From Clostridia bacterium (GTDB taxonomy: Bacteria > Bacillota > Clostridia > Oscillospirales > Acutalibacteraceae), in assembly GCA_017474045.1 (NCBI GenBank), contig JAFUHX010000003.1:1-34149 (forward strand): 34,149 nt of DNA, read 5' to 3'. This document shows positions 13,411 to 22,835 of this stretch, in pieces (the first letter of the stretch is position 1; each line of letters starts with the position of its first letter). The notes beneath the pieces are model-generated. The model was not told the origin of the DNA. It did no database searches and worked only from the letters and a program-made list of their open reading frames with translations. Position numbers and translations under genes: made by a program.

Positions 13411-15939
13411 TTAAACTGTTAATTCTTCTTTGATTTCTTCTGTGTTCTTTTTTTCGCTCAGAGTTTCGCTCTTTTTTTCTTTCTGAGGAAGCAAGTCTTT
13501 GAGCTGTTTATAATCATAATCAACATAATCTTTTCGGTTGAATACACCCAGGCGGTCAAGATCATCCAGATTATCGTCGGGAACTCCTGAAAGAACAAAC
13601 AAAATCTTGATAAGATCGGTGTTGCGCGGATATTTTTCGCAGAATTCATCAAGACTTTCAAACCGTCTGTCTTCCGCCAGAGGAACACAGCTGAAGGCTT
13701 CTGAAAACTTCTGATAGCTGAATTTGTTTTCAATCAGAGCCTCCAGGCAGGAAATCAGTTTTTCTGAATCAGCCTCAAGGGCAGCTTTTTCATATTTCTC
13801 AAAAAGAAGAGTATCACTCACTTTTTCTTTTTCAAGAAGGCAGACATGAAGATTGAAAAGATCGAGCTTTTCCTTAGAGCCCTCAAGAACAAGCTTATGA
13901 GTTTCCAACAGCTTGTCTTGCATTTTTTCGTGATACTTTTCATAAAAGAGAATCATCTGTTTCGAAGTGGGAGCGCAATAGCCGATTGAGCGTGTATAGG
14001 CGTTCCACCTTCTCTTTTCAAGCCACAGAAGCTTCGCAACATAGTCGTTGACCGTTTCTCTGTCAAGCTTTGAAAAATCGATGTCGGCTTTAAACCTTCC
14101 GTTTTCATCATAGAAGCCCAAAGAAAACTCTTTTGTTTTTCTTGAATAAGCCGAAGCAACATCACTTTTTTGGTTATACTGACCGTTGAAGTCAGCAACC
14201 TTTTTTTCAACAGCTTCGTTGCTGTCCTGCTCCTTTTTGGCTTCTTCCTGAGCTTCTTCAAAGGTTTGCAACGCTCTGTCAATAACTTCCTTATATCTTT
14301 CGCCCACAACATTGTAATATGTAAAGCGGTCATTAAGACAGCCGAAGAAATTAAGCTCTGTTTTGGTTGTGCCGGCTTCTGTCAGCTTGTTTTCGTTTTC
14401 AAAATGCTCCTGAAGCTCATCGCTTTCAACAATGCTGTTAATAACAACCGTTCTGTCTTTTCCAAGATATTTCCGGTCAATTTGTTTTTTCAGTCTTCTT
14501 GAAACGTCGGCGTTTTTTCCGTCGTCTCCCAAAGCAACAAGAACATAGTCAATTTCTTCAATTTCATCAATAGCCTTTGTGAAATCATAGGAATTAACAT
14601 CGGCTTTAAAAAAGTTAAAGCGGGCGTAATGACTCATTTTGAAGCTTCCGCCGTTGTTGCAGAATTCATTGCTAAATGCCTCGGGCATACTGCGCTGAAG
14701 GCGGCTTTTCAGCTTGTCTCCGTCAAGGGAAATAATATTAAAGCTAAGCTTAACCGGTGAAACCTTTCCTTTTTCTTTTTCTGCCGGATTGAGCATCTGA
14801 CCCAGCCAATAAGCAATTCTTATGAATTTTCTGGCAACAATTCCGCTTCCCACAACAACAACTGAAAGGCTGTCTTTCGGATTTTTCAAAAGAGGCTTAT
14901 AAAGGGGCTGTTTTTCAAGAAGCTCATAGATAAGAATATCGTATTCTCTGACAATAAAAACCTCAGTCGGAATGTTTTCATTTTTCATCTGTTGGTTTAT
15001 TCTGTCAGCCATCATATCAACGGCTGAACCGTCAGAAAAAACTCTTATTGAAACTTTTTTAACTCCCCGCCAGAGCTCCTTGTGTTTTTCGTCTGAGGTC
15101 AGCTTGGCAAGAATATGCATATTTTTATGAACCTGCTCGCTCATAAGATAATATGCTGTTTGCTCCCGGCCTACTATGTTGAGGTTGGAAATGTCTTCGT
15201 CAACATAGACTGCGCCGATTTTTCTGATTCTCGCGGCAAGGTCTGCAAGACCTTCTTTTTCGTCAGAAATATCTGTGTCGGCAAAAATAATCATTGCCTC
15301 CGGAAAATTATCTCTGATGCTTTCGGCAAGCTCTATTGATCTTTCGTTAAGCTCAGAAAAAATATGCTTGTTGGTTTTGCTTTTTCGGTTTTTTAAATGA
15401 AGAAGAAGGTTTGGGAAAATACTTGAAACGATGTCAATCAAAACTGCGCCGCCGGCAACGGGAGCCAGAACGACCAGAATCATATAGCAAATTCCAAATA
15501 AAACACTTTCGCCTTTTCCGCATTGAACTAAAACAATTGCCTCTCCGACAGAAAGAACATCCTGAAAATTTCCGTCTGCGGCAAAATTGAGAAAGCAACT
15601 GATCAACGCTTCAAAAATCTTTTTAAAAAACTCACCGGAGGTTTCACAGCCGTGACTTAAAACAGCGTAGGTCACATCAAAAAGGCTGAGGAACAAAAAC
15701 AAAATCGGATAAATCAGCTTGTTTTTCAGGCTGACACCCTTGTTGAAAAGAATATCACATACAAGCTTCAGAACTCCGCCTGCAAAGCTGATTGCAGACA
15801 AGAGACAAAAAATTGAAAAAGAAAATTTCAGCTTAAAGCACGCCAGAACAAAAGGAACTAAAGTCAACGCCGCAAGGAAAAGAACTGTTCCCATAGAAAC
15901 AGAGTTCTTTTTCAGGGTTTTCTCATAGAAACTTTTCAT
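13411..15939 (-). CDS. Channel-like membrane protein with TrkA/RCK-type Rossmann domains and a RyR-like domain
   Basis: This 842-residue protein has three hydrophobic helices at about 17-37, 41-65 and 72-97. A further membrane region at about 104-180 could form a pore-type hairpin (ISCFLNFAADGNF, then SVLFGICYMILVVLAPVAGG). Next comes a Rossmann-like segment (191-250, KHIFSELNERSIELAESI) lacking the glycine motif, and a second one with an intact motif (VVVVGSGIVARKFIR, 360-374) extending to about 550, as in TrkA_N/RCK proteins. An acidic coiled region (550-600) follows. At about 624-705, LLWLEKRRWNAYTRSIGY and LHVCL resemble prokaryotic RyR domains (EHxRWNAY...HxCL). By architecture this is a ligand-gated cation channel or a nucleotide-sensing membrane effector. 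It lies 19 nt after the hydratase gene, with AAAGGAG before the ATG. Confidence 0.65.
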   Translation of the reverse strand: MKSFYEKTLKKNSVSMGTVLFLAALTLVPFVLACFKLKFSFSIFCLLSAISFAGGVLKLVCDILFNKGVSLKNKLIYPILFLFLSLFDVTYAVLSHGCETSGEFFKKIFEALISCFLNFAADGNFQDVLSVGEAIVLVQCGKGESVLFGICYMILVVLAPVAGGAVLIDIVSSIFPNLLLHLKNRKSKTNKHIFSELNERSIELAESIRDNFPEAMIIFADTDISDEKEGLADLAARIRKIGAVYVDEDISNLNIVGREQTAYYLMSEQVHKNMHILAKLTSDEKHKELWRGVKKVSIRVFSDGSAVDMMADRINQQMKNENIPTEVFIVREYDILIYELLEKQPLYKPLLKNPKDSLSVVVVGSGIVARKFIRIAYWLGQMLNPAEKEKGKVSPVKLSFNIISLDGDKLKSRLQRSMPEAFSNEFCNNGGSFKMSHYARFNFFKADVNSYDFTKAIDEIEEIDYVLVALGDDGKNADVSRRLKKQIDRKYLGKDRTVVINSIVESDELQEHFENENKLTEAGTTKTELNFFGCLNDRFTYYNVVGERYKEVIDRALQTFEEAQEEAKKEQDSNEAVEKKVADFNGQYNQKSDVASAYSRKTKEFSLGFYDENGRFKADIDFSKLDRETVNDYVAKLLWLEKRRWNAYTRSIGYCAPTSKQMILFYEKYHEKMQDKLLETHKLVLEGSKEKLDLFNLHVCLLEKEKVSDTLLFEKYEKAALEADSEKLISCLEALIENKFSYQKFSEAFSCVPLAEDRRFESLDEFCEKYPRNTDLIKILFVLSGVPDDNLDDLDRLGVFNRKDYVDYDYKQLKDLLPQKEKKSETLSEKKNTEEIKEELTV

Positions 15940-15958
15940 TTTTTCTCCTTTTAGTTGC

Positions 15959-18232
15959 TCAGTTTTCAGCCTGAGCTTTATAATAATTCATCAAACAGCC
16001 TTCAAGAATTATTGTTTTTTCATCTTCTGTCAGGCCTTTAACATAAAGAGTTATGTCTTCAACGCCCTTTTCTGTTATAACCTTGGCGGGAATTTCTTCT
16101 TTTCCGTTTTTAATTGCTTCGCGGATTGAAGGAACAAAAACATAATCACCGGGAAGATAGTCAAACTTGGTTTCTTTATCAAGGGTGAAGGGAAGAATTC
16201 CCCAGTTAATGCAGTTACTGCGATATCTCTTTGTTGCAAATTCATAGCAGATATTTGCAAAGCCGCCAAGAACCTTCTGGCATGAAGCTGCCTGTTCTCT
16301 TGCAGAGCCGTCGCCGGGTCTGTTGGCAAAAACACAAGAGCCGAACTGAGTGTGTTTTGCAACCTCCTGAGCGTTGTCGGTTACTTTGGAGAGAACCTCT
16401 GTAACCTCAGCGCTGAAGCCTTCTCTTCTCTTCTTTTCCTCAGCGGCAACAGCCTTGGCTCTGGGAACATATTGCGGCTCTCTTCTTGAAAGCGCAAACT
16501 CAGAAAGTCGAAGAGGGTTGGAACGATAGGAAGAGGTTTCACCTGAAGGAATAAGCTCATCGGTGGTGGTTACCTCGTCATGAAGAACGCAGGCAAGCTT
16601 AACAAGAAGGTTATCTTCAAGAGCATACATAGCGGGCCAATCGGTAATATTGGGGCCGAACTTAAGCTCAGCGTCTTTTTCAGGCTTTTCAAATCCCTGA
16701 TAAACTCTTCTTTCATAAACGCCCTTTTCAAAGCTATAGGTTTTATCATATTCGGGAATTTCCACATCGGTTGCCGCTGTGAGAACGCCTTTGTTAAGCG
16801 CAGTTGCGGCAATGGAGCGTGCGTCAACAAGAGCAACACCTGAAAGCTGACCGTCGCCGGGCTTGCTTCCTTCTCTGTTGGGGAAGTTTCTTGTGGTGTG
16901 TCTTATTGAAAGACCGTTGTTTGCAGGAACATCTCCTGCACCAAAGCAAGGACCGCAGAAGCAAGGCTTGAAAAGTGCTCCGGCTTCAAGAAGCTTGCCC
17001 TGAACTCCGTTTTTAATGAGGGCAAGATTAACGGGAACAGAGGAAGGATAAACTGAAAGCGAGAAATATCCGTCGCCTGTTGATTTTCCGTCAAGAATTG
17101 CAGCTGCTTCACAGATGTTTTCAAACATACCGCCTGCGCAACCGGCAATTATTCCCTGGTCAACATAAATCTTTCCGTCTTTAACCTTGTCATAAAGCTT
17201 AAAATCAACCTTATCGCCAAACTGAGCCTTAGCCGCCGCTTCAACATCTTTGAGAATTTCGGGATTAGCCTGAAGCTCATGAATAGTATAGGCATTTGAT
17301 GGGTGGAAGGGTAAAGCAATCATGCTTTCAATTTTTGAAAGGTCAATTTTAACTGCCATGTCATAATAAGCAGCCTTTCCGGGTCTGAGCTCTTTATAGT
17401 CCTGAGGTCTTCCGTGAATACTATAAAATTCCTTAACCTTTTCGTCAGTTTCCCAGATTGAAGAAAGGCAGGCAGTTTCCGTTGTCATAACGTCAATGCC
17501 GATTCTGAAATCCATGCTGAGATTTTTAACTCCGGGGCCAACAAATTCAAGAACCTTGTTTGTAACAAGACCCTCTTTGAAAACCTTTCCACAAAGAGCA
17601 ATGGCAACGTCGTGAGGGCCGATTCCTCTTTTGGGGGCATTTTCAAGATAAACCAGAACCACCTGAGGAGCATTGATATCCCAGGTGTTTTTCAGAAGCT
17701 GTTTAACAAGCTCAGGGCCACCCTCACCAACAGCCATTGTTCCGAGGGCACCGTAGCGGGTGTGGCTGTCGGAGCCGAGAATCATGCTTCCGCATTTTGC
17801 CATCATTTCTCTTGCGTATTGGTGAATAACTGCCTGATTTGCAGGAACATAAATTCCGCCATATTTTTTAGCGGCTGAAAGGCCGAAAACATGGTCATCT
17901 TCGTTAATTGTTCCTCCAACGGCGCAAAGGCTGTTGTGGCAGTTTGTTAAAGCATAGGGAATGGGAAACTGTTTCAATCCGCTGGCTCTTGCCGTCTGAA
18001 TAATTCCCACATAGGTAATGTCGTGAGAAATCATTGAATCAAAGCGGATTTTCATTTTCCCTTCTTCTGAGCTTATGTTATGGCTGTTTAAAATTCCGTA
18101 GGCAATTGTGTCGTTGCGGCTTCCTGCCTCAACGCCCAAAGAAGCAAGCTGAGCCTTCTTTTCTTCGGCGGTTCCCTCAACAAGCTTTTCGCCTCCCACA
18201 AGATAAACACCGTTTTCAATAACTTCAATCAT
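15959..18232 (-). CDS. Aconitase-superfamily hydratase (YbhJ-like)
   Basis: This 757-residue protein is close to the length of E. coli YbhJ (about 750), a hydratase of unknown substrate in the aconitase superfamily. It shows aconitase signatures: NCHNS, LGSDSHTRYGALGT, GCAGGMFENI, and iron-sulfur cluster cysteines in FKPCFCGPCFGAGD, with another in GCAGG. The C-terminal swivel domain has EFATKRYRSNCINWGILPF with the substrate-binding Arg. It should reversibly hydrate or dehydrate a hydroxy-polycarboxylate in the cytoplasm. It starts 5 nt after the malQ stop codon, and its Shine-Dalgarno site AAAGGAT overlaps the malQ end, so the two are coupled. The pairing with malQ is unexplained. Aconitate hydratase proper is an alternative. 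Confidence 0.88.
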   Translation of the reverse strand: MIEVIENGVYLVGGEKLVEGTAEEKKAQLASLGVEAGSRNDTIAYGILNSHNISSEEGKMKIRFDSMISHDITYVGIIQTARASGLKQFPIPYALTNCHNSLCAVGGTINEDDHVFGLSAAKKYGGIYVPANQAVIHQYAREMMAKCGSMILGSDSHTRYGALGTMAVGEGGPELVKQLLKNTWDINAPQVVLVYLENAPKRGIGPHDVAIALCGKVFKEGLVTNKVLEFVGPGVKNLSMDFRIGIDVMTTETACLSSIWETDEKVKEFYSIHGRPQDYKELRPGKAAYYDMAVKIDLSKIESMIALPFHPSNAYTIHELQANPEILKDVEAAAKAQFGDKVDFKLYDKVKDGKIYVDQGIIAGCAGGMFENICEAAAILDGKSTGDGYFSLSVYPSSVPVNLALIKNGVQGKLLEAGALFKPCFCGPCFGAGDVPANNGLSIRHTTRNFPNREGSKPGDGQLSGVALVDARSIAATALNKGVLTAATDVEIPEYDKTYSFEKGVYERRVYQGFEKPEKDAELKFGPNITDWPAMYALEDNLLVKLACVLHDEVTTTDELIPSGETSSYRSNPLRLSEFALSRREPQYVPRAKAVAAEEKKRREGFSAEVTEVLSKVTDNAQEVAKHTQFGSCVFANRPGDGSAREQAASCQKVLGGFANICYEFATKRYRSNCINWGILPFTLDKETKFDYLPGDYVFVPSIREAIKNGKEEIPAKVITEKGVEDITLYVKGLTEDEKTIILEGCLMNYYKAQAEN

Positions 18233-18237
18233 TTAAC

Positions 18238-19764
18238 TCAATCCTTTCTCTGATATGGAATATACATTCTTCTGTAAACAGAATTTATTTCTTTAAAATA
18301 TTTTTCGTCAATAGAGTTAATGGCCTCTTCGCCGGCTCTGAATGTCCAGTTTTCTTCAGTAGTTCCCGGAACATTCATTCTTGCGTCTTTTCCGAAGCCG
18401 CACATATCCTGAAGAGCAACAACTGCAGTGTCTGAAGCACTTTTCCAGACCGTTTCAATAACGGCTCTGCATGAGCCGCTGTAGGCTCCGCCCTCTCCCC
18501 AGTTGTTTCCGCCGTAGCAGCAATAGCGAAGAGCATAGGCTCTTTCTTGCTCTGAGGCATCCCAAAGCCAACCGAGAATTGTGTTGTTGTCGTGAGTTCC
18601 CACATAAGAAACGCAGTTTTTGGGGTAATTATGGGGAAGATGGGTGCTGTCGCCGTTGGGGTCAAAGCCAAACTGAATAACTCTCATTCCCGGAAACTGA
18701 GTGTCTTCAAGAAGCTTAACAACATCTTCTCCGAAAAGACCCAGATCTTCAGCAACAATATCTGCCTCGGGAAGCTCTTTTTTAACAACGGAAAAAAGCT
18801 TCATTCCCGGGCCTTTTTTCCATTGACCGATTTTTGCCGTTTTGCTTTCAGCGGGAACTGCCCAATAGGAAGCAAAGGCTCTGAAATGGTCAATTCTTAT
18901 TTTGTCATAAAGCTTCATGGCGCAGCCTAACCTTTTAAGCCACCACTTATAGCCGTCTTCTTCCATTTTTTTCCAATTATAAAGAGGGTTTCCCCAAAGC
19001 TGACCGTCCTGAGAAAAATAATCAGGCGGAACTCCGGCAACATTTTTCAGGCTGAGGCTTTTTTCGTCAATTTCAAAAAGCTCAATATTGCTCCAGACAT
19101 CAACGCTGTCTTTGCTGACATAAACGGGCATATCACCGATAAAATAAACATTTTTTGAGTTTGCGTATTCCTTCAGTCTTCGCCATTGGGTGAAAAAAAC
19201 ATATTGGGAAAAAATATAAAATTCAATTTCTTCTTTGAATTCGCCGCTGTTTTTAACCGCGGTTTCATAGCGGGCAAATTTTTCTTCCCATTCCCACCAG
19301 GGCTTTTCGCCGTGAAAGTCTTTCAATGCCATAAACAGAGCATAGTCCTTTACCCACGGATTCTGTTGCGAAAAAATTTCGCAATGGGCTTTGATGTCGT
19401 CATTAATTCTTGAAAAAGCCGTTCTTAAAGCAATGAGCCTCTTTTCTCTTGCAAAAGAATGTTGGCTTTGATAAACCGTTCCTGAAAATTCAGCTTCTCT
19501 GACCTCTTCTTCGGTCAGAAGATTTTGTTCCAGAAGACCTCTCGGGTCAATCAGGGCAATATTTCCCGCAAAGGCACTGACCGAGCAATAGGGTGAACCA
19601 CTCTGGTCAACAGGAACAAGGGGAAGAACCTGCCAGAATCTGAAGCCCATTCTTTCAAGCTTATCTGCAAAATCAAAGGCTTCTTTTCCCATTACTCCCG
19701 TTCCGAAGGGACCGTTGAGGGAGGTAATATGCAAAAGAACGCCTGCTGTTCTCTGATTTTTCAT
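18238..19764 (-). CDS. malQ: 4-alpha-glucanotransferase (amylomaltase, GH77)
   Basis: This 508-residue cytoplasmic GH77 enzyme transfers alpha-1,4-glucan segments between maltodextrins. Signatures are LLHITSLNGPFGTGVMG at the start, PYCSVSAFAGN, KIRIDHFRAFASYW (nucleophile Asp in the RIDHF motif), VAEDLG (acid/base Glu) and VGTHDNNTILGW (third carboxylate). I start at the ATG at 19764, which has GGAGAG 5 nt upstream; the ATG 21 nt earlier has no ribosome binding site. A consensus promoter (TTGAAA, 17 nt, TATAAT) lies upstream. It is the first gene of a four-gene operon that ends at the terminator near 12887. Confidence 0.95.
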   Translation of the reverse strand: MKNQRTAGVLLHITSLNGPFGTGVMGKEAFDFADKLERMGFRFWQVLPLVPVDQSGSPYCSVSAFAGNIALIDPRGLLEQNLLTEEEVREAEFSGTVYQSQHSFAREKRLIALRTAFSRINDDIKAHCEIFSQQNPWVKDYALFMALKDFHGEKPWWEWEEKFARYETAVKNSGEFKEEIEFYIFSQYVFFTQWRRLKEYANSKNVYFIGDMPVYVSKDSVDVWSNIELFEIDEKSLSLKNVAGVPPDYFSQDGQLWGNPLYNWKKMEEDGYKWWLKRLGCAMKLYDKIRIDHFRAFASYWAVPAESKTAKIGQWKKGPGMKLFSVVKKELPEADIVAEDLGLFGEDVVKLLEDTQFPGMRVIQFGFDPNGDSTHLPHNYPKNCVSYVGTHDNNTILGWLWDASEQERAYALRYCCYGGNNWGEGGAYSGSCRAVIETVWKSASDTAVVALQDMCGFGKDARMNVPGTTEENWTFRAGEEAINSIDEKYFKEINSVYRRMYIPYQRKD

Positions 19765-19796
19765 TTTTCTCTCCATTAATTTCAAAATAATATGTT

Positions 19797-19825
19797 ATTA
19801 TACAATATTTTAAATAGGCTTTCAA
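19797..19825 (-). promoter_or_regulatory. Promoter of the malQ operon
   Basis: On the minus strand: TTGAAA (19820-19825), a 17-nt spacer and TATAAT (19797-19802), 32 nt before the malQ ATG. A hairpin (19844-19866, TTCTGTTT/AAACAGAA) lies just upstream and might bind a regulator. Confidence 0.85.
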
Positions 19826-19916
19826 GAGGTAAGGTTTAAGCTTTTCTGTTTTTTAAAGAAACAGAAGGTCGAAAATCAAACATTACCTCATATAAAAAAT
19901 AAAACGAAGATTTCGG

Positions 19917-19960
19917 CTAAAAAAAAGGGGGATGCAAAAAAACAAGTTTTTTACATCCCC
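19917..19960 (-). terminator. Intrinsic terminator of the coiled-coil GPH gene
   Basis: On the minus strand GGGGATG-TAAAAAAC pairs with GTTTTTTTGCATCCCC (plus 19928-19960, one mismatch), followed by a run of eight or more T (plus 19917-19926). It is 14 nt after the stop codon. Confidence 0.9.
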
Positions 19961-19974
19961 TCTTTCAAGGCTGA

Positions 19975-22539
19975 TTATTTTTTTGTTGCCTTTTCTTTTT
20001 TAGAAGCCTTTGCCTTTTCTTTTTCTTCTTTGTGAAGTCTGATTTTTTCCTGCTTTTCTTTTTCAAGGCGGAGTCTTTCTTCTTCAAGAGCCTGCTTTGC
20101 AGCCTCAGCAGAAGCCTTTGACTCCTCATATTTTGCAGCAATATCATCAAAATGAGCAAAGTTTTCTTTTTCCTTCAAAAGCTTTTCAGCGTCGCTGAAG
20201 GGCTTTGCAACACGGTTATAGTTAAGCTGAGTTTTGCTTTCGTTTTCAATTTCACGCTTAACTTCTTTCTTTTCGTTCTGAAGGCGCTTGATTTCAGCAG
20301 TAAGGTCTTTCACTGCTGACTTGTCCTTTGCCTTTTTGGCTTCAGCCTTCATGAGATGGCATTTTTTAATGTCATCATTGAGCTTATCTTCTTTTTCAAA
20401 AAGAGCTTCAAGAACAGCAAAATCAAATTTTTCAATATCTTTGTCTTTATAGAACTTTTTAATAATCTTGCAGGCTCTCAGCTTGTTTCTTGCCATGTCA
20501 ATCATAAACTCACGAAGGTCTTTTTCGTCTGCTGTTGTTTTAGGCATTTTTTTGGCAGCTCTGAGCTCTTGTTTGATTTCTTTTTTATCAAGATCTTTCA
20601 GGCCGTTGAGACCTTTTGAATAAATATTTCGGCAAAGCTCAACCTTTTTGGCTGCAGCAGGTCTTGAAAATTTATCAAGCTCAAGGCAAACAAACTTAGA
20701 AATTTCAATTTCTTCGTTTCTCTTAAATGCTTCTTTATAGGCTTTTTTTGCCTCACGGCGCTCCGGTCCTCGTTTAACAGATTTATAGGACTTTTTGGAA
20801 ATCGGCTGAACCTCTTCAGCGGCAAGCTGTCTTGCATTTCTGATAATATCAATGGCTTCAACGAGTCTTTCGTCGTTGCAAACGCCGTTGCCGTAGTCTT
20901 CAAAAAGGGCTCTTACTCTGAGAACTCTGACAACTGATTTTTGTTTTCTTTCGTTAAAGTCATACCAGAAAAAAGGAATAACATTCATTGTTGCACCAAT
21001 AGCAGCAACAATGATGAGAACCTTCAGAAGTCCGAGAAGAATATCGGGATCATAAAGAGCTGAATAAGAATAGCTGTAGCTGTTTTGTCCATTTTCAAAC
21101 TGCTTTTCAAGAATCTGAGCAACTGTCTTTCCGTCAGGGAAGATACGGTTCAGAATGTTTGGGTCGCTGGTTACCTTAATGGCGTTGGCTTCAGTCAGAC
21201 CTTTTTTCTCATAGATATAGGGAAGAACCGAAGAAGTAACAAGAGCGATAACTGTTCCTATAGTTGAAACAGCAGAGAACATTCCGTCAATTCTTTCACC
21301 GGTTTTAAACTGTTGATAGTCTCTGATGTCTGCCTGAATAGCAGGGTTAAGAATATGGGCAAAGGAACCCATAAGGGCGTTAAACCACAGACACATCATA
21401 ACAAGCCAGATTGTTGCGTTTTTAAGCTCGTTTGTGAAGGGGAGCATCATGAGAATAAACACGATGTTAAAGAGGTTGGTTACAACAAGAACTGCCTTTT
21501 TGCCCCATTTTCTGATGCAGAAGGGAGCAAGAAGCATTCCCCACAAAGAAGCGTTGCCATAGATAGTTGTTAAAAGTGTATATTCTCCCCATGTGCAAGT
21601 TCCGCCGTAGTTATAAAGCCAGTTGAGAATATTCTGATAAGCAATTTCAAGAAAGCCTATCCAGCTTGCAAGAGAGATTATCCAGAAATATTTGTTTTTG
21701 GCAACTGCACGAAGTGAATCGGTGAAGCTGATTGCAATAACGTGGCTTCTTGCCTGAACAATTTTTTCCTGAGTATAGCGGAAAACAACAATGCAAAGCG
21801 AAAGTCCCAGAATAGCAAGAATCGGGAAAAGAAGACGATAAATTCTTATATCTGTTGTTGTGGTTTTAAAAATTCCGCCTGCGATAGCCGGAGTAATAAT
21901 TCCGTAAATTGTTGGAGCAAAGGAATAAACAATGCATTTGACTGAAGAGACGTCTGCTCTCTCCTGAGAATCGGGAGAAAGAACGTGAATGAGGTTTTCA
22001 TAGCTGTCATAGAAGAAATAATAGAAGAAATGAAGAAGCAGGTTGAAAACCATAATCAAGGCGCATTTAGCAATATAGCCGCCCATGACCGCAGTTCCGT
22101 CTGACTTATAAAAAGCAACACCGGGGAAAAGCTCATAAAGATATTCATAGGGGAACCACACCATCAGAATACATATAATAGCCGTCGGAATTGCCATAGA
22201 AACAATATAGGGGCGATATTTACCTGCTTTGTTTCTGGTGTTATCAATAATTGTTGCTCTGATTCCGGTCAGCGGAATGTTGGCAAGAACCGCAATGACA
22301 TACATAATATACATATCCATCGGGCCGATACCCAAAGTACTTGTTAAAAGAACATTTCCCGTTCCGAGAATACATGCCGTTCCCAGCGTTATAATGAAAT
22401 AAGCTCCTATTCCTCCTCCCGAATAAGCTGCAATTTCTTTCATGGGCATATAGCGCTTAGGCATGGGATGATTCCAATAGGTGCCAATATTATCGGTAAT
22501 GTTTCTGAGTTTTTTCATTAATCCGTTTTCGCTTGCCAT
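19975..22539 (-). CDS. GPH-type MFS transporter with long C-terminal coiled coil
   Basis: This 854-residue protein has about 540 N-terminal residues forming a GPH/MFS transporter with about twelve membrane segments (for example TGIRATIIDNTRNKAGKYRP in the first-half loop and FKTGERIDGMFS in the second). Typical members are 450-500 residues. The remaining roughly 300 residues are a cytoplasmic, highly charged Lys/Glu/Ala region with heptad-like stretches and a final Lys-rich tail (KEKAKASKKEKATKK). Such a tail could bind a partner, a polymer or the membrane surface. AGGAGGAG precedes the ATG, and it is a single-gene unit with its own terminator. The sugar transported is unknown. Confidence 0.87.
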   Translation of the reverse strand: MASENGLMKKLRNITDNIGTYWNHPMPKRYMPMKEIAAYSGGGIGAYFIITLGTACILGTGNVLLTSTLGIGPMDMYIMYVIAVLANIPLTGIRATIIDNTRNKAGKYRPYIVSMAIPTAIICILMVWFPYEYLYELFPGVAFYKSDGTAVMGGYIAKCALIMVFNLLLHFFYYFFYDSYENLIHVLSPDSQERADVSSVKCIVYSFAPTIYGIITPAIAGGIFKTTTTDIRIYRLLFPILAILGLSLCIVVFRYTQEKIVQARSHVIAISFTDSLRAVAKNKYFWIISLASWIGFLEIAYQNILNWLYNYGGTCTWGEYTLLTTIYGNASLWGMLLAPFCIRKWGKKAVLVVTNLFNIVFILMMLPFTNELKNATIWLVMMCLWFNALMGSFAHILNPAIQADIRDYQQFKTGERIDGMFSAVSTIGTVIALVTSSVLPYIYEKKGLTEANAIKVTSDPNILNRIFPDGKTVAQILEKQFENGQNSYSYSYSALYDPDILLGLLKVLIIVAAIGATMNVIPFFWYDFNERKQKSVVRVLRVRALFEDYGNGVCNDERLVEAIDIIRNARQLAAEEVQPISKKSYKSVKRGPERREAKKAYKEAFKRNEEIEISKFVCLELDKFSRPAAAKKVELCRNIYSKGLNGLKDLDKKEIKQELRAAKKMPKTTADEKDLREFMIDMARNKLRACKIIKKFYKDKDIEKFDFAVLEALFEKEDKLNDDIKKCHLMKAEAKKAKDKSAVKDLTAEIKRLQNEKKEVKREIENESKTQLNYNRVAKPFSDAEKLLKEKENFAHFDDIAAKYEESKASAEAAKQALEEERLRLEKEKQEKIRLHKEEKEKAKASKKEKATKK

Positions 22540-22590
22540 TTTTCTCCTCCTGTTTAAAAAGATTAAGCAAAAAGTCTTTTGCCTTTGAGG

Positions 22591-22599
22591 ATTATAACA
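22591..22599 (-). promoter_or_regulatory. Extended -10 promoter of the coiled-coil GPH gene
   Basis: On the minus strand TGTTATAAT (TGnTATAAT; hexamer at 22591-22596) lies about 52 nt upstream of the ATG. No good -35 is present at 17 nt. Confidence 0.6.
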
Positions 22600-22796
22600 T
22601 AAAATTGATTAAATTATATCAAAATTATTAAAATCAAAAATTTTTGTTTATTTTTAACAGTCGGCAAGCAATTTTTTTGTCGAACTTTTCAGACGAACCG
22701 CTTTCGTTTGATTTCCTCTTTTTTAATTTTTTAAAATTTTCAGAAAACTTCATCACTCTGCACAAAAAAAGTAATATATTTTAATCATTGTGATAA
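22600..22796. other. AT-rich intergenic stretch
   Basis: This divergent intergenic region lies between the GPH gene and the aminotransferase. Apart from the flanking promoters I see only AT-rich sequence, with no ORF with a ribosome binding site and no clear hairpin. It could hold regulator sites for either gene. Confidence 0.6.
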
Positions 22797-22825
22797 TTGA
22801 CATTTTTTGCTAAAAGGAGTATAAT
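22797..22825 (+). promoter_or_regulatory. Consensus promoter of the aminotransferase-aldolase operon
   Basis: TTGACA (22797-22802), a 17-nt spacer and TATAAT (22820-22825): a perfect sigma-A promoter, which generally means high expression when not repressed. Confidence 0.95.
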
Positions 22826-22835
22826 TAGCAAGATA

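Noticed and set aside
15959-18232. Open frames on the opposite strand and other frames of the hydratase
   Set aside because: They lack ribosome binding sites and family features, and lie inside a clearly coding gene.
19844-19866. Hairpin TTCTGTTT/AAACAGAA upstream of malQ as a terminator
   Set aside because: No T-run and no gene before it; at most an operator-like site.
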